Shown: positions 1-10,313 of the stretch, in pieces
Layout of the letters: every line of letters starts with the position of its first letter
Position numbering within the stretch: position 1 is the stretch's first letter
NCBI GenBank assembly: GCA_034440615.1
Contig: JAOTOM010003992.1
Coordinates: 94,501 to 158,500, forward strand
Origin: Ashinkailepas kermadecensis
Lineage: Eukaryota > Arthropoda > Thecostraca > Neolepadidae
Length of the DNA: 64,000 nt
Direction: 5' to 3'
Made by a program: the position numbers and the translations under genes
Notes under the pieces: model-generated
Databases searched by the model: none
What the model was told of the DNA's origin: nothing
What the model saw: the letters and a program-made list of their open reading frames with translations, nothing else

Positions 1-1000
1 AACGCACGGAGAACGTTGACGCGCTTCTCGCATCTCTTAGAGATGGAAGTGGTTTGTGTGTGTTGAAAGTAAGTTTTTTGTCCAAATGTACACATAAGAA
101 CTTCAAACTTTTCACCCGTTCGATGGCTTTGCCACGGAAGTTAAGCAGTCTTGTGAGTTTGGGGTGGTGACGACTATATGTGACTTTGTCCGATTTTTCT
201 GCGGACATGGTGAAACTCGACGTTTTGCACTACTTTTTGATGTGGTCTAGAGCTGTTTGAATGGGTTTCACAGCTTTTAGGAAACATTTCGCTGTTGTCC
301 AAATGGCTGTGCCGTCCGCGAAAAGTGAGCATTGCAGTGACGTGTCGGTTTGATCAGCAGGTATTTCGTTAATCATGATGATGAAGAGGCTCGGTGAGAG
401 CACGCTCCACTGTACCAGGCCCTGTTCCTTAGGTGTGGTGTTTGATGTGACACTGCCGCATCGGACCTTAAGTGTCCTGTCTCTGGGTAAGTTAACAATA
501 TAGTGTGCCATGTGTCCGCGTAGGCCTGTCTTGTGGAGCTTGTGCGTCAGTGCGGACTTGTGGACTCGGTCGAATGCGGCAGTGATGTCAAAGTAGGAAG
601 CTATTGTTGTGCGTTTGATGAGTACACTACTTTTGATGTCGTGCAATTAGCCTAATGATATTCTCTTTTGTTGATTTTGGACGCTGGAAGCCCCACTGAA
701 ATTCGCCAAGTAGGTCGTTGTGTTCTAGAAAGTGTCTCAATCGTGTGTTGACCATGCGCTCGACCAGCTTACTAGCGTATCTAGTAAGTGAGATATGCCT
801 ATAACCTTTTTAGGTGGAGTGATCTTTGTGCAGCTTTGCATCTTTGGCAATGGAACGATTATGCTTTCCCACCAGGAGCCGGAAAAGGTATCGGTTTGGT
901 ACAGGCCGTTAATGGCCGCTATTTGCACGTTAAGGAAATTGTGCCCACCCCATGGGTCCCATGTTAACAGTAGAAATGATTGGGGGCAAGCCAACATTGG
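1..1000 (-). pseudogene. Non-LTR retrotransposon (LINE) reverse transcriptase, decayed and cut by the window edge
   Basis: The minus strand encodes a recognisable RT of the Jockey/CR1-like kind spread over at least three frames. From upstream: WWESIIVPLPK near 860, then after a frameshift near 800 YRHISLT and a KLVERMVNTRL-like block, then the 646-230 frame with FDITAAFDRV (motif A, residues 19-28), a QG-LVQWSVLSPSLF block (motif B, about residues 75-88) and SLFADGTAIW (residues 107-116). The usual FADD catalytic box reads FADG, so the second aspartate is lost. Another frame change near 230 leads into MSAEKS and KFLCVHLDKKLTF, matching the thumb side of the domain. No endonuclease domain is visible upstream. 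Seen: motifs and frameshifts. Known: these blocks define non-LTR RTs. Inferred: a dead copy whose 3' end lies outside the window. Confidence 0.85.
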
Positions 1001-1083
1001 GAGCGAGGGGCAAAGCGCCTTCAACAGTATGCAATCGACATGCATGAGAGTGGGTGTGATGCTAAAAATTAGTGGATGGCCAG

Positions 1084-1530
1084 TGTGAGTGCGTAGTCTT
1101 GCAAAGAGGGTGGGTTTTGCATCACGTGAGCCAAGGCGTGATCTAGAAGAGTTCATGGACATCATGTGATCTGTTGAAAGCATGGTCTCGAAGAGAGCAT
1201 GGGTTTTCTGTGATCTGTTAGGCATGGTCTAGGAGAGTTGATGGGCATTCTGTGATCTGTTGAAGGCATGGTCTCGGGGAGAGTGTGGGTATTGTGTGAT
1301 CTGTTGAAGGCATGGTCTCGAAGAGAGGGTGGGTTTTGTGTGATCTGTGCAAGGCATGGTCTCGGAGAGTGAGTGGGTTTTGTGTTATCTGTGTGAAGAT
1401 GTGATCTCGGAGATAGGATGGCCTTTGCGTGATTTGTTGAGGGCATGGTCTCGGAGAGGGGCGGGTTTTGTGTTATCTGTTCAAGGCATGGTATCGGGGA
1501 GATGGTGGCCATTGTGTGGCTGGGGTGAAT
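1084..1530. repeat. Minisatellite, about 43-44 bp unit, about 10 degenerate copies
   Basis: The core GGCATGGTCTCGGAGAG recurs at 1180, 1222, 1266, 1310 and 1353 and onward, spaced 42-44 bp, each copy followed by a GGGTTTTGTGTGATCTGT-like segment. Copies are clearly diverged, so this array is older than most others in the window. It abuts the 5' remnant of the LINE. Confidence 0.85.
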
Positions 1531-2018
1531 TCCTTCGCAAGCCAATAATAATAAGTTGGTATGAGCGTGTCACGAACTGCAGCCTATAACGTTTACGGAA
1601 TTAACGGATCTCGCTGTCTAAAACAACCGATTATGGTTTGAAGTAGTTGGTATTGACTGAACTTTTACCTCCTCCCCCCCCCCCATATGAACCTCTAAAC
1701 ACATCCCTTTGGGCTCCGCCATAGAGGGTGAAGGGTGCTGGGGATATACTTATACATGTTGACATTGAACGGTGTATCTGTTTGCCTCGCGTGGAAAGAA
1801 CAGACGGAAAAAGCGCGATACCTCCGCATGTCTTGATATGGCCAGGCTCGTGAAGCCTTGATGTCTTGCCTCCCTCTGCTCGCTAAGCTCAACTCTGCGA
1901 TGGTTCACCGCCGTATCGCTGGTTGTGCCGTCACCGCTCCCTCCACATATCGCTAAACATCAGCTGTGACCCATTGCCGAACTTTCAACTATCCACCCCT
2001 CAGACTGAGCACGCAGCC
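1531..2018. other. Unique spacer, no gene recognised
   Basis: A C-run lies at about 1674-1684. The short open frames show no recognisable domain. Confidence 0.5.
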
Positions 2019-2132
2019 AGGGTCATCACTGGGGCTGCAGTCAGCCGGGATCATCACTGGGGCTGCAGTCAGCCGGGATCATCACTGGGGCTGCAGTCAG
2101 CCGGGGTCATCACTGGGGCTGCAGTCAGCCGG
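2019..2132. repeat. Minisatellite, 28-bp unit, 4 copies
   Basis: Four near-identical copies of a unit containing ATCACTGGGGCTGCAGTCAG; copies differ mainly at one position (GGGTC or GGATC). A second, different array follows directly. Confidence 0.9.
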
Positions 2133-2140
2133 GCCGGCCG

Positions 2141-2336
2141 GCTGGCACTGGCACTGGCACCGTTACCTCCGGTAGCCCACCTGGTGCTCGACTGACACTG
2201 GCACCGTTACCTCCGGCAGCCCACCTGGTGCTCGACTGACACTGGCACTGGCACCGTTACCTCCGGCAGCCCACCTGATGCTCGACTGACACTGGCACTG
2301 GCACCGTTACCTCCGGCAGCCCACCTGGTGCTCGAC
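2141..2336. repeat. Minisatellite, 44-50 bp unit, 4 copies
   Basis: CGTTACCTCCGG recurs at 2161, 2205, 2255 and 2305. Spacing varies by exactly 6 bp because an inner ACTGGC hexamer is present once or twice per unit. Confidence 0.88.
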
Positions 2337-3750
2337 TCGCGTGTGACACGAGCTCATTTCCACTTGGTAATCGCACTTCTCGGAATGAACAGCTGGGCGG
2401 CAAGATGGTCGTCAGTCATGGCGTTCGCCATCGCGATATTTGCTCGCCGAACACCGGCGAAGATGTCACGGATTGTGTGCGGAATATGTCATATGTTGGC
2501 ACCAGCCATGAACAGACCGCAGGCTCGGCAGTAAAGCCGCCGATGTGGTGCCGACCGGTGTCAGGTACGTCCCACTCGGGTTCCTCCAGTTCTGGTGAAA
2601 CGTGGGATATTGACAGATGCGCGCTATTCTCACCCATGACCCACCGAAGTCCCCTGCAGGAGCCGACCGGATTGTGAGGACCCACCATTGGGTTTGTGCA
2701 CTGAAGTCCTGGATTTTGATAGTGTAATCTTTGAATCATCCTACAGAGAGATAAAAATGTTTTGCTTCTGCAATGAGAAACCATATATTCACCGTGTCCT
2801 GAGCTAATCGTGGTCGCTTTGGGAAATGCTATGAGATCAGGGAAAAAAGTACGCAGCAAATTACTTGACAAGAATGTGTTTCCTTTTACAGCTCTGCAGT
2901 GATGTTTTACCGTTTTGTTCTGGAACCACTTACCACATGAACATAATCAAGAGTATAGAGAACAAAACTATTCGCCTTGCAGACTTTGAAGTGCTACTTC
3001 ATACTGTAGTGTTGTTGTACCACACTACATTATGACGATAGTCCAGTGGTATTATTCAACCAGAAAAAAGGAGTGGACAATTTTCCTGCGAGTATAATAT
3101 TCTGTATGACAAAAGTAATGGCGGGGTTATTTTTGCCAGCTCTGTGCTGAACTGAGTTCAGGTGGTGGCGAGCGACGGTGCCTGATCCGGTCCCTGTGCA
3201 CACGTCGCTGACTCCCGCCAGAACGGCCCCGCTCCCGCCAGAACGGTCCGGCTGCCAGACCGACACGGCCACCCGTCCGACGTAGTAGTCTCACGAGGTC
3301 GTGGGCCGTGAAACCGGCGTCACTTGCGCTGTCACGCTACACGGTGTGCCCATGCACCCCGCACGACTGAGTCAGCAGTCCTCTATAACAGCACGCCATA
3401 CAATCAACTTGGTGGGTCCGTGCAATAGTCCGGTCAGACGAATTGGCCCGGTCGGGACCCGGCGTGCCATGCGACACAGCCAACCAGCTCGCCCAACCAC
3501 GCCACTCATGCAACCATCCGGCTCACTCACCCATGCGGCACCAGCCAGCCCGGAGGGTTGGAGCCCCTCCCCGCCGCAATCCTCCGCTGCGCTGCTCCGG
3601 CGAAACAATCAGCTGACGGCCGCCAGACCCCACGCCAGGCGAGACCTGTGAGCCGCGCGAGCAATTTCGGCCACTCCGGCAGCCAAGCCAATCGAAACTT
3701 AATAAGATCTCGACAGCAGCTGATGAGCACTGTCCAGGCCGGCGACACGG
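2337..3750. other. Unique DNA, no gene recognised
   Basis: About 1.4 kb of non-repetitive sequence. The longest frames (for example 2416-2871 minus, 3523-3933 minus) show no conserved domain, and overlapping frames are equally open, which argues against coding. Confidence 0.5.
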
Positions 3751-3836
3751 GCGTGGAAGGTGGACGGCGGGGAAGGAAGACGGTGGAAGGTGGACGGCGG
3801 GGAAGGAAGACGGTGGAAAGTGGACGGCGGGGAAGC
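3751..3836. repeat. Minisatellite, 30-bp unit, 3 copies
   Basis: Three tandem copies of a purine-rich unit containing GGTGGACGGCGGGGAAG; nearly identical, so recently amplified. Confidence 0.88.
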
Positions 3837-4021
3837 CGTGAGGACGCGCGCCACACTGTGACTGGTCGACCGTCGAAATGCTATGTGAACGGAGCGCAGG
3901 CCAAGTCGCCTGTGGACAGTCCGGAGGACACACGAACCCTAGACGGCGCTGAGGCTGTGTCGATGTAGATGAGGCCGTGTGGAACGAGAGGAGCTCATGC
4001 GCCCGTTGACGGCGCGGGGAA

Positions 4022-5310
4022 ATGTGGAAGATGGAAAGACCATGTGACCAGTGGAAGATTGGGGGACCATGTGGCCAGTGTAAGGCAGGGAAGCCATGTG
4101 CCAGTAGAAGATGGGGAGACCATGTGGCCAGTAGACGGCCGGGAGGCCATGTGGCCAGTGGGGAACAGGAAGACCATGCGGCCTGCGGACGGCCGAGAGG
4201 CCATGCGGTCAGTGGACAGCAGGGAGGTCATTTGAGAAGTGGACGGTAGTGATGCTATGTGGTCAGTGAACAGCAGGGAGGCCATGTGACCAGTGGACGG
4301 TAGTGATGTTATGTGGTCAGTGGACAGTAGTGATGCTATGTGGTCAGTGGACAGCAGGGAAGCCATTTGACCAGTGGACGGTAGTGATGCTATGTGGTCA
4401 GTGGACGGTAGTGATGCTATGTGATCAGTGGATAGCAGGGAGGCCATTTGACCAGTGGACGGTAGTGATGCTATGTGGTCAGTGGACAGCAGGGAGGCCA
4501 TGTGACCAGTGGACGGTAGTGATGCTATGTGGTCAGTGGACAGCAGGGAGGCCATTTGACCAGTGGACGGTAGTGATGCTATGTGATCAGTGGACAGCAG
4601 GGAGGCCATTTGACCAGTGGACGGTAGTGATGCTATGTGACCAGTGGACGGTAGTGATGCTATGTGGTCAGTGGATAGCAGGGAGGCCATTTGACCAGTG
4701 GACGGTAGTGATGTTATGTGGTCAATGGACAGTAGTGATGCTATGTGATCAGTGGATAGCAGGGAGGCCATTTGACCAGTGGACGGTAGTGATGCTATGT
4801 GGTCAGTGGACGGTAGTGATGTTATGTGGTCAGTGGACAGCATGGAGGCCATGTGACCAGTGGACGGTAGTGACGCTATGTGGTCAGTGGACAGCAGGGA
4901 AGCCATTTGACCAGTGGACGGTAGTGATGCTATGTGGTCAGTGGACGGTAGTGATGCTATGTGATCAGTGGATAGCAGGGAGGCCATTTGACCAGTGGAC
5001 GGTAGTGATGCTATGTGGCCAGTGGACAGCAGGGAGGCCATTTGACCAGTGGACGGTAGTGATGCTATGTGGCCAGTGGACAGCAGGGAGGCCATTTGAC
5101 CAGTGGACGGTAGTGATGCTATGTGGTCAGTGGACAGCAGGGAGGCCATTTGACCAGTGGACGGTAGTGATGCTATGTGGTCAGTGGACGGTAGTGATGC
5201 TATGTGGTCAGTGGACAGCAGGGAGGCCATTTGACCAGTGGACGGTAGTGATGCTATGTGGCCAGTGGACAGCAGGGAGGCCATGTGACCAGTGGACGGC
5301 CGGATGGTGG
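4022..5310. repeat. Large minisatellite, 27-bp monomers of two types (A/B)
   Basis: About 48 monomers of 27 bp. Type A contains GGACAGCAGGGAGGCCAT and type B contains GGACGGTAGTGATGCTATG; both share GTGG at the start and a (T)G(A/G)(T/C)CA end. From about 4230 they run mostly as AB dimers (54 bp), with occasional ABB. The first 200 bp are degenerate monomers. Because 27 is a multiple of 3 and the unit lacks stops in some frames, a 351-codon plus-strand frame and a 600-codon minus-strand frame run through it. Neither resembles a protein family. Confidence 0.95.
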
Positions 5311-6184
5311 TGTAGCCGGTCTCGTGAGGCTGACTCGTCTCGCGTCGTGGCCATGTAAGCGGTACCGAGCGGCGCGTAGCCGGCGCCGCCGCCGCCGCCG
5401 CCGGCCGGGTGAGTGGCCTCAGTGGCGCCGTTTTTGCAACAGCGCCTGCGGCGAGTGCAGGAGTCGGTGAACTGTTGATGGACGCTGGGTCCGCTGGTTC
5501 CGGCGTGGCCGGACCTGGCGCAGCGGTCGGCCGCCCGGCAGACCGCTCGGCCCAGCTCGCATGACAGTCGAGCAGTTCTGGCTCACACGCCCACAAGCAA
5601 ACACATTGTAGGTGGCGGCCGGCGGCCGGCCATCGCAGTACGAACACGCACCGAGGCCCAGAGCTGCTGGTAGCGCCGCAGCCTCGTCGGTGGTACAGCC
5701 GTGTTGGAGAATGGGATGTAGCACGTGAAGGGATGCACCCACTCCCGTCACGACAAATAGTCCTGGAGAGATAGTAGGTCCAATTCCTTCCATGCAACGC
5801 AAGACGTTATGAATCATGTACAGTGACGCTACTATCACCAATAGCGTGTGAAGAAGTCAACTTTATCTGACATCAGAATCGATGAATTCCTGAATTCGCC
5901 ATCGCGCCTAAACCACCGAACCAGAGCGAATTCAGTCGTTATAGCTGACCGTAGAACTACGTGACATCAAAGATGCAATCACTTCCACGTCGTAAAACAG
6001 ACGATGGGCCACCCAACGACACGTCTGGTACACGTTTGGCCCACGCGCTCGATTGAGACGGCTGGCGTGCAGAATTTCAAACAGGGCACAGAGGCTGTTT
6101 GGTGGTGTCGGCAAATGTTTGATGTCTCCCTTCGCCACCTGCGTGTCTCTCATCCCGTGCCATGTCTATTGCAAATTCGATGCA
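5311..6184. other. Unique GC-rich spacer with a short GCC run
   Basis: A (GCC)n tract lies at 5384-5404. The rest is unique, with no recognisable gene. Confidence 0.5.
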
Positions 6185-6580
6185 GGTCAGTTCGGAGCAA
6201 CACCAAACTGATCAGTTCGGGGCAACACCAAACTGGTCAGGTCGGGGCAACACCAAACTGGTCAGTTCGGGGCAACACCAAACTGGTCAGGTCGGGGCAA
6301 CACCAAACTGGTCAGGTCGGGGCAACACCAAACTCGTCAGTTCGGGGCAACACCAAACTGGTCAGGTCGGGGCAACATCAAACTGGTCAGGTCGGGGCAA
6401 CACCAAACTGGTCAGTTCGGGGCAACACCAAGCAGGTCAGTTCGGGACAACACCAAACAGGTCAGTTCGGGGCAACACCAACCTGGTCAATTCGGGGCAA
6501 CACCAAGCTGGTCAGTTCGGGGCAACACCAAACAGGTCAGTTCGGGACAACACTTAGCTCAGGGCAACACCAAGCTGGTT
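6185..6580. repeat. Minisatellite, 25-bp unit, about 16 copies
   Basis: The unit contains TTCGGGGCAACACCAAACTG; copies alternate between GTCAGTTCGG and GTCAGGTCGG. The array ends with a shortened copy near 6550. A 232-codon frame across it is a by-product of the stop-free unit. Confidence 0.93.
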
Positions 6581-6788
6581 ATTGCACCAATTGTGACTTG
6601 GCGTCATTCCTAACGAGCCATTGTTTTGACAGGATTTGTACGTGGGGTGGCGGATCTTGTTGGAATCTACGCGTCTCGGACACTAGCCTCGGTAGATTCT
6701 AATCATATGACTCCTAGTGACAATTTTCTGGAATTTTGAAGTTTGCTACATCGAACTCGGATCTTGTTGGAATCGCCCAGCATGAAAC

Positions 6789-8121
6789 TTGCTCGAGAAA
6801 ATACTTGTAAAACCTCTGTCTAGCGCACTAGGAATTATAGGTGAAAGCCATGTGAGGAATTCTGGTGACTTCCTGAATCGGATTAGGAGTATGGAAGTAA
6901 ATAATATGAAGTTGGCTAGTCTGGATGTTAAGTCACTATTCACCAGTGTTCCTACGGCGATGCAATGGAGGCAGTCATGAGGGTGCTAGAGATGGTCGAT
7001 GATAACTCTTTGCCTTCAACGCGAGATGATTTCGCTGAACTTGTAGAACTATGTGTCAGATTCGGTGTTTTTGAATTTATGGGCGATGAATATGGACAGG
7101 TGGAAGGGCTCGCGATGGGGCCACTGCTCAGCGCAGTTCTCGCAAACCTGTTTATGGAAACATTAGAAGTAGACCATTTCCATCGGGTGCTCGGTGATGG
7201 ATGCTTCTGGGCTAGATATGTGGATGATTGTATTATGATTGTGCCAAAGCACACTGACCTGCAGGAAATGTTAGGCAGAATGAACGACGTGCACACGCGT
7301 ATCAAATTCACTCTGGAAACAGACAGGGACGGTAAACTGCCTTTCCTGGACATCTTGGTCTCAATAAATGAGGAGAAGCTAGCGTTTGCAGCACATCAAA
7401 GTCCACTACCAAAAATGACTTCGTCCATTTCTTTTCAGGCCACCCCACACGGACAAAAGGGGGCACAAAGGTATATCGGATTTGTTCTCCTGAGCACCTC
7501 CAGGAGGAGTTAACACACATAACACAGGTGTTCAGAGGCCTTAGATTTCCGCTGGAACAAATTCTTCATCTCAAAGCAAAAGCAAAAGGCATACACGACG
7601 AGGGGCACAGTGTTCGGGCTAACAAAACCCAAATTCATCCCATTATACTCCCCGCACAGCACAATGCCATACATATTTCCCGTTATATGGGCGGCATAGC
7701 GAGAGTAGTTGAATCCACGGGCTAGAAGATTGGGGACATCATTCGTGTTAAGCATCCAAAATTCGATAATCACAGTGCTGTATACAAGATCCCGTGTGGG
7801 CGTTGTGGAAAAACATACATCGGTGAGACAGGCCGCTCAATTAAAGAAAGGATAAGGGAGCACAAGGGAGACTTGCGTAACCACGGGCTATCTAGTGTCA
7901 TAGTCATACACGCAGACAGGGGAGGTCACCTCCCAGATTGGAATGGGGCACGCGAAATAGTTAGGGTAGAGAACAAATTTAGAAGGAAAGCAGTGGAGGC
8001 GGCCCACATAGTTACTGAAGACTGCATCAACATATCTCCGGGATTCATAAAATTAGCCCACATAGTAGCATACATGATCAAGGAAGGGGTGACAAATAAA
8101 CAGGGGACAGGGGCGGGATAG
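6789..8121 (+). pseudogene. Penelope-like retroelement relic (RT plus GIY-YIG), 5'-truncated and frameshifted
   Basis: The relic starts within the RT domain. LASLDVKSLFTSVP (motif A) lies in the 6789 frame, then the frame shifts near 6960. The 6965-7513 frame carries LAMGPLLSAVLANLFMETLE, ARYVDDCIM (YVDD at 7216-7227) and GKLPFLDILV. A further shift near 7400-7500 leads into a frame open from 7528 to 8121 except for one TAG at 7723-7725. It encodes ISRYMGGIARVV and then the GIY-YIG nuclease block AVYKIPCGRCGKTYIGETGR followed by REHK. The CxxC between the two halves of the GIY-YIG core is typical of endonuclease-bearing Penelope-like elements. Seen: the motifs, the shifts and the stop. Inferred: an inactive older copy, clearly different from the intact element at 10.2 kb. 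Confidence 0.9.
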
Positions 8122-8272
8122 GCACACACATACAGACACACTGGACAAATACACACCTACACTTACACCCCCACACACTAACGTAAATACACACACACAC
8201 ACACACATACACACACACCCAGACAAACACACACACAAACACACACACGTACAGCACAATTGCACACACACA
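8122..8272. repeat. CA-rich microsatellite
   Basis: Interrupted (CA)n follows directly after the GIY-YIG frame of the relic. Cysteine/valine-rich minus-strand frames here are artefacts. Confidence 0.9.
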
Positions 8273-8523
8273 CATTTAGGTCACAAAAGATAACAAAGCC
8301 CTATAGTAATGTTATGCCGACGCCATATGCACATTCTTCTTGTTGACTATGAACTGGATGGTGATTACCAACGAATGATTGACACTTTTACATTTGTGTG
8401 CATGTGCTTTTGGCTTTTTTGCATGCGTCTTTCGCCAACCTGTGGTAGATGGTAGACGCAGTGTCACGTGTCGATTGAAAAATTCCAAATACTGCTTCAT
8501 ATATTTTTTCAAATATCATACTT

Positions 8524-8566
8524 GTTACCCTGATGAAGGCATAAAGCCGAAACGTTGGTGTTCCTT
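8524..8566 (+). ncRNA. Hammerhead-ribozyme-like motif of the Penelope relic
   Basis: CTGATGA (8530-8536) is followed by a GGC-ATAAA-GCC stem-loop (8538-8548) and GAA (8549-8551). Then comes the self-complementary ACGT (8552-8555) and U (8556), with GGU after it able to pair with ACC (8527-8529) before the core. That is the stem I / CUGAUGA / stem II / GAA / stem III / UH order of a type I hammerhead. The very short palindromic stem III suggests a dimeric ribozyme, as described for Penelope-like elements. One extra A (8537) between CUGAUGA and stem II may weaken it. Position about 400 bp past the GIY-YIG frame fits a pseudo-LTR. Confidence 0.65.
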
Positions 8567-9052
8567 TTTCGAATATATCATCTTGTGCCATTGTAATCTG
8601 TATTTTACTTGTCCAATTAACTACAACAAATTATCAGTAGTTTTAATCTCAGAATTACGGTCGAAAGACCGAAGCAGACTTGGGGCGATTTCATAAACAT
8701 CATTTGTGCGCGAGTGGATTCAGGGAGTGTCAGCATTTTGGGCCTGAACACGAACGGTCCGCCGCCGGGATCTGACCGATGCGCAGGCCAGGTCGTCTTC
8801 AAAACCGCTTTTTATTCAAAAAGTCAACTTTCAGCTTTGTTACTTCTGACTATGGGTACATATGTAAAAATGAATGGTACATTTGGTGCTTGCATTTATT
8901 TCAACCGTTCACATCATCTTGCTGGTGCAATATGCTGTCAAAGTCAGCCAATGCCGCGATGTTAAAAACCGGCTTCCGAGCTGCGCTGTAAACTAGCCAC
9001 GTTCATCAAGCTATAAGTCCTGATTTAGTGATGGCATCATGAAATTAAGCAT
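8567..9052. other. Unique spacer, no gene recognised
   Basis: May include the rest of the Penelope relic's 3' region. No conserved frame is seen. Confidence 0.4.
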
Positions 9053-9358
9053 AGCACGGGGCCGCTGGGTAGCACGGGGCCGCTGGGTAGCACGGGGCCG
9101 CTGGGTAGCACGGGGCCGCTGGGTAGCACGGGGCCGCTGGGTAGCACGGGGCCGCTGGGTAGCACGGGGCCGCTGGGTAGCACGGGGCCGCTAGGTAGCA
9201 CGGGGCCGCTGGGTAGCACGGGGCCGCTGGGTAGCACGGGGCCGCTGGGTAGCACGGGGCCGCTGGGTAGCACGGGGCCGCTGGGTAGCACGGGGCCGCT
9301 GGGTAGCACGGGGCCGCTGGGTAGCACGGGGCCGCTGGGTAGCACGGGGCTGCTGGGT
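9053..9358. repeat. Minisatellite, 18-bp unit, exactly 17 copies
   Basis: The unit is AGCACGGGGCCGCTGGGT. All copies are identical except one (CTAGGT near 9191) and the last (GGGGCTGCT). High homogeneity implies recent expansion. In the minus frames it would read as a six-residue proline-rich repeat, but no start or neighbouring gene supports translation. Confidence 0.96.
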
Positions 9359-9982
9359 TCATCCGCGTGTGAAAACTATCGCAAATAAAATGTTAGCGGA
9401 ATAATTCTTACCCGTTCCACCCGTTCCATACAATGAAGCCCCGGAGAGTGAAACGATAAGTTATAAAGAAGCATCCAGACAAATGTAGGGTTATAAAGTG
9501 AGTTCAGCCGAATTCAGCGGATATTTTTGCACACGGCGACAGCCCAATGCCTTCAGATCGTGGATCCAAATGTCAAAATTGCGCATTTTTTCGCCAAATG
9601 CACAAATGCCAGTTTTAGTATGGATGTGCTGGAGCCGCGTGGCACCTCAATCGACTGACGGCCCTGCGCGGCGGCCGTCCGCTGTCGCCCCGGTACATGC
9701 AGCGGGTGTCAAATTAGCGAAGAGCAAGATTCTGATAAAAATGACACGGATAGGTCGAACTTTGTCACCCGGCCTGTGCATGTGGAGTATCCATGTCACT
9801 GACACACACCAATGAGCTTAGTCAGTTTGAATCCACGGGTTAAGAAGAGAGCATTGCCGGCGAGGTGGTACACATGTGTAGATCTTGTTGATCTGACTAA
9901 TCTCGTGGTTGGTTCAGGCGTGATTAAAACTCTGTGAGGCTGCAAGTCCATGAACCATGTTGAGAAGGGAACTCTTTGAGCA
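9359..9982. other. Unique spacer, no gene recognised
   Basis: The 105-codon frame at 9498-9815 shows no recognisable domain. Confidence 0.4.
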
Positions 9983-10142
9983 TGGTGAACAGCATGCGGG
10001 TGTTAACAAGACGACGGTTGATTGGTGAACGGCATGCGGGTGTTAACAAGACGACAGTTGATTGGTGAACAGCATGCGGGTGTTAACAAGACGACGGTTG
10101 ATTGGTGAACGGCATGCGGGTGTTAACAAGACGACAGTTGAT
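9983..10142. repeat. Minisatellite, 40-bp unit, 4 copies (80-bp dimer pattern)
   Basis: The units contain GCATGCGGGTGTTAACAAGA. Copies alternate between GACGGTTG and GACAGTTG endings, so the real amplification unit may be an 80-bp dimer. It directly precedes the split transposase relic. Confidence 0.92.
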
Positions 10143-10225
10143 TGCTTAATTCCGCTTTTGGACTCTGAGGGAGGATCACAGCTATCTGGTGATAAATTGA
10201 AACAGTGCAAAAGGTGCTTGTATAA
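10143..10225 (+). pseudogene. N-terminal fragment of the Transib/RAG1-like transposase relic, split by the Penelope insertion
   Basis: The open frame here ends with KLKQCKRCLY. The codons for CLY lie in an 11-bp direct repeat (TGCTTGTATAA, 10215-10225) that recurs at 12949-12959. There the same frame resumes as CLYNFLSKTP and continues into the 12.95-14.45 kb relic. Phase is kept exactly if the intervening element and one repeat copy are removed. The sequence alone is too short to assign; the call rests on that continuity. Confidence 0.6.
10215..10225. repeat. Candidate target-site duplication of the Penelope element, left copy
   Basis: TGCTTGTATAA, identical to 12949-12959. The two copies bracket the whole inverted-repeat element. 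Confidence 0.7.
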
Positions 10226-10313
10226 ATTGCGATCACTGTTCGTTGAAGCTCGTAGTTAAAAATGGGTTTTCAAGGAAAACCGGTTTCGATCCCATCTCGG
10301 GATCGTCGTCAGT
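10219..10313 (-). repeat. Left inverted repeat of the Penelope element (antisense hammerhead-bearing pseudo-LTR)
   Basis: About 95 bp, matching the reverse complement of 12831-12925 with one mismatch seen. The outermost six bases overlap the target duplication and may match by chance. On the minus strand it carries the same CTGACGA / stem II / GAAACC core as the right copy. The match stops one base outside CTGACGA, and the flanking bases cannot rebuild the three-pair stem I found at the right end. The annotated ATG of the element's ORF (10262) lies inside it. Confidence 0.9.

Noticed and set aside
3995..5797. 600-codon minus-strand frame
   Set aside because: Lies almost entirely in the 27-bp array; period divisible by 3 without stops explains its length, and the unique ends show no domain.
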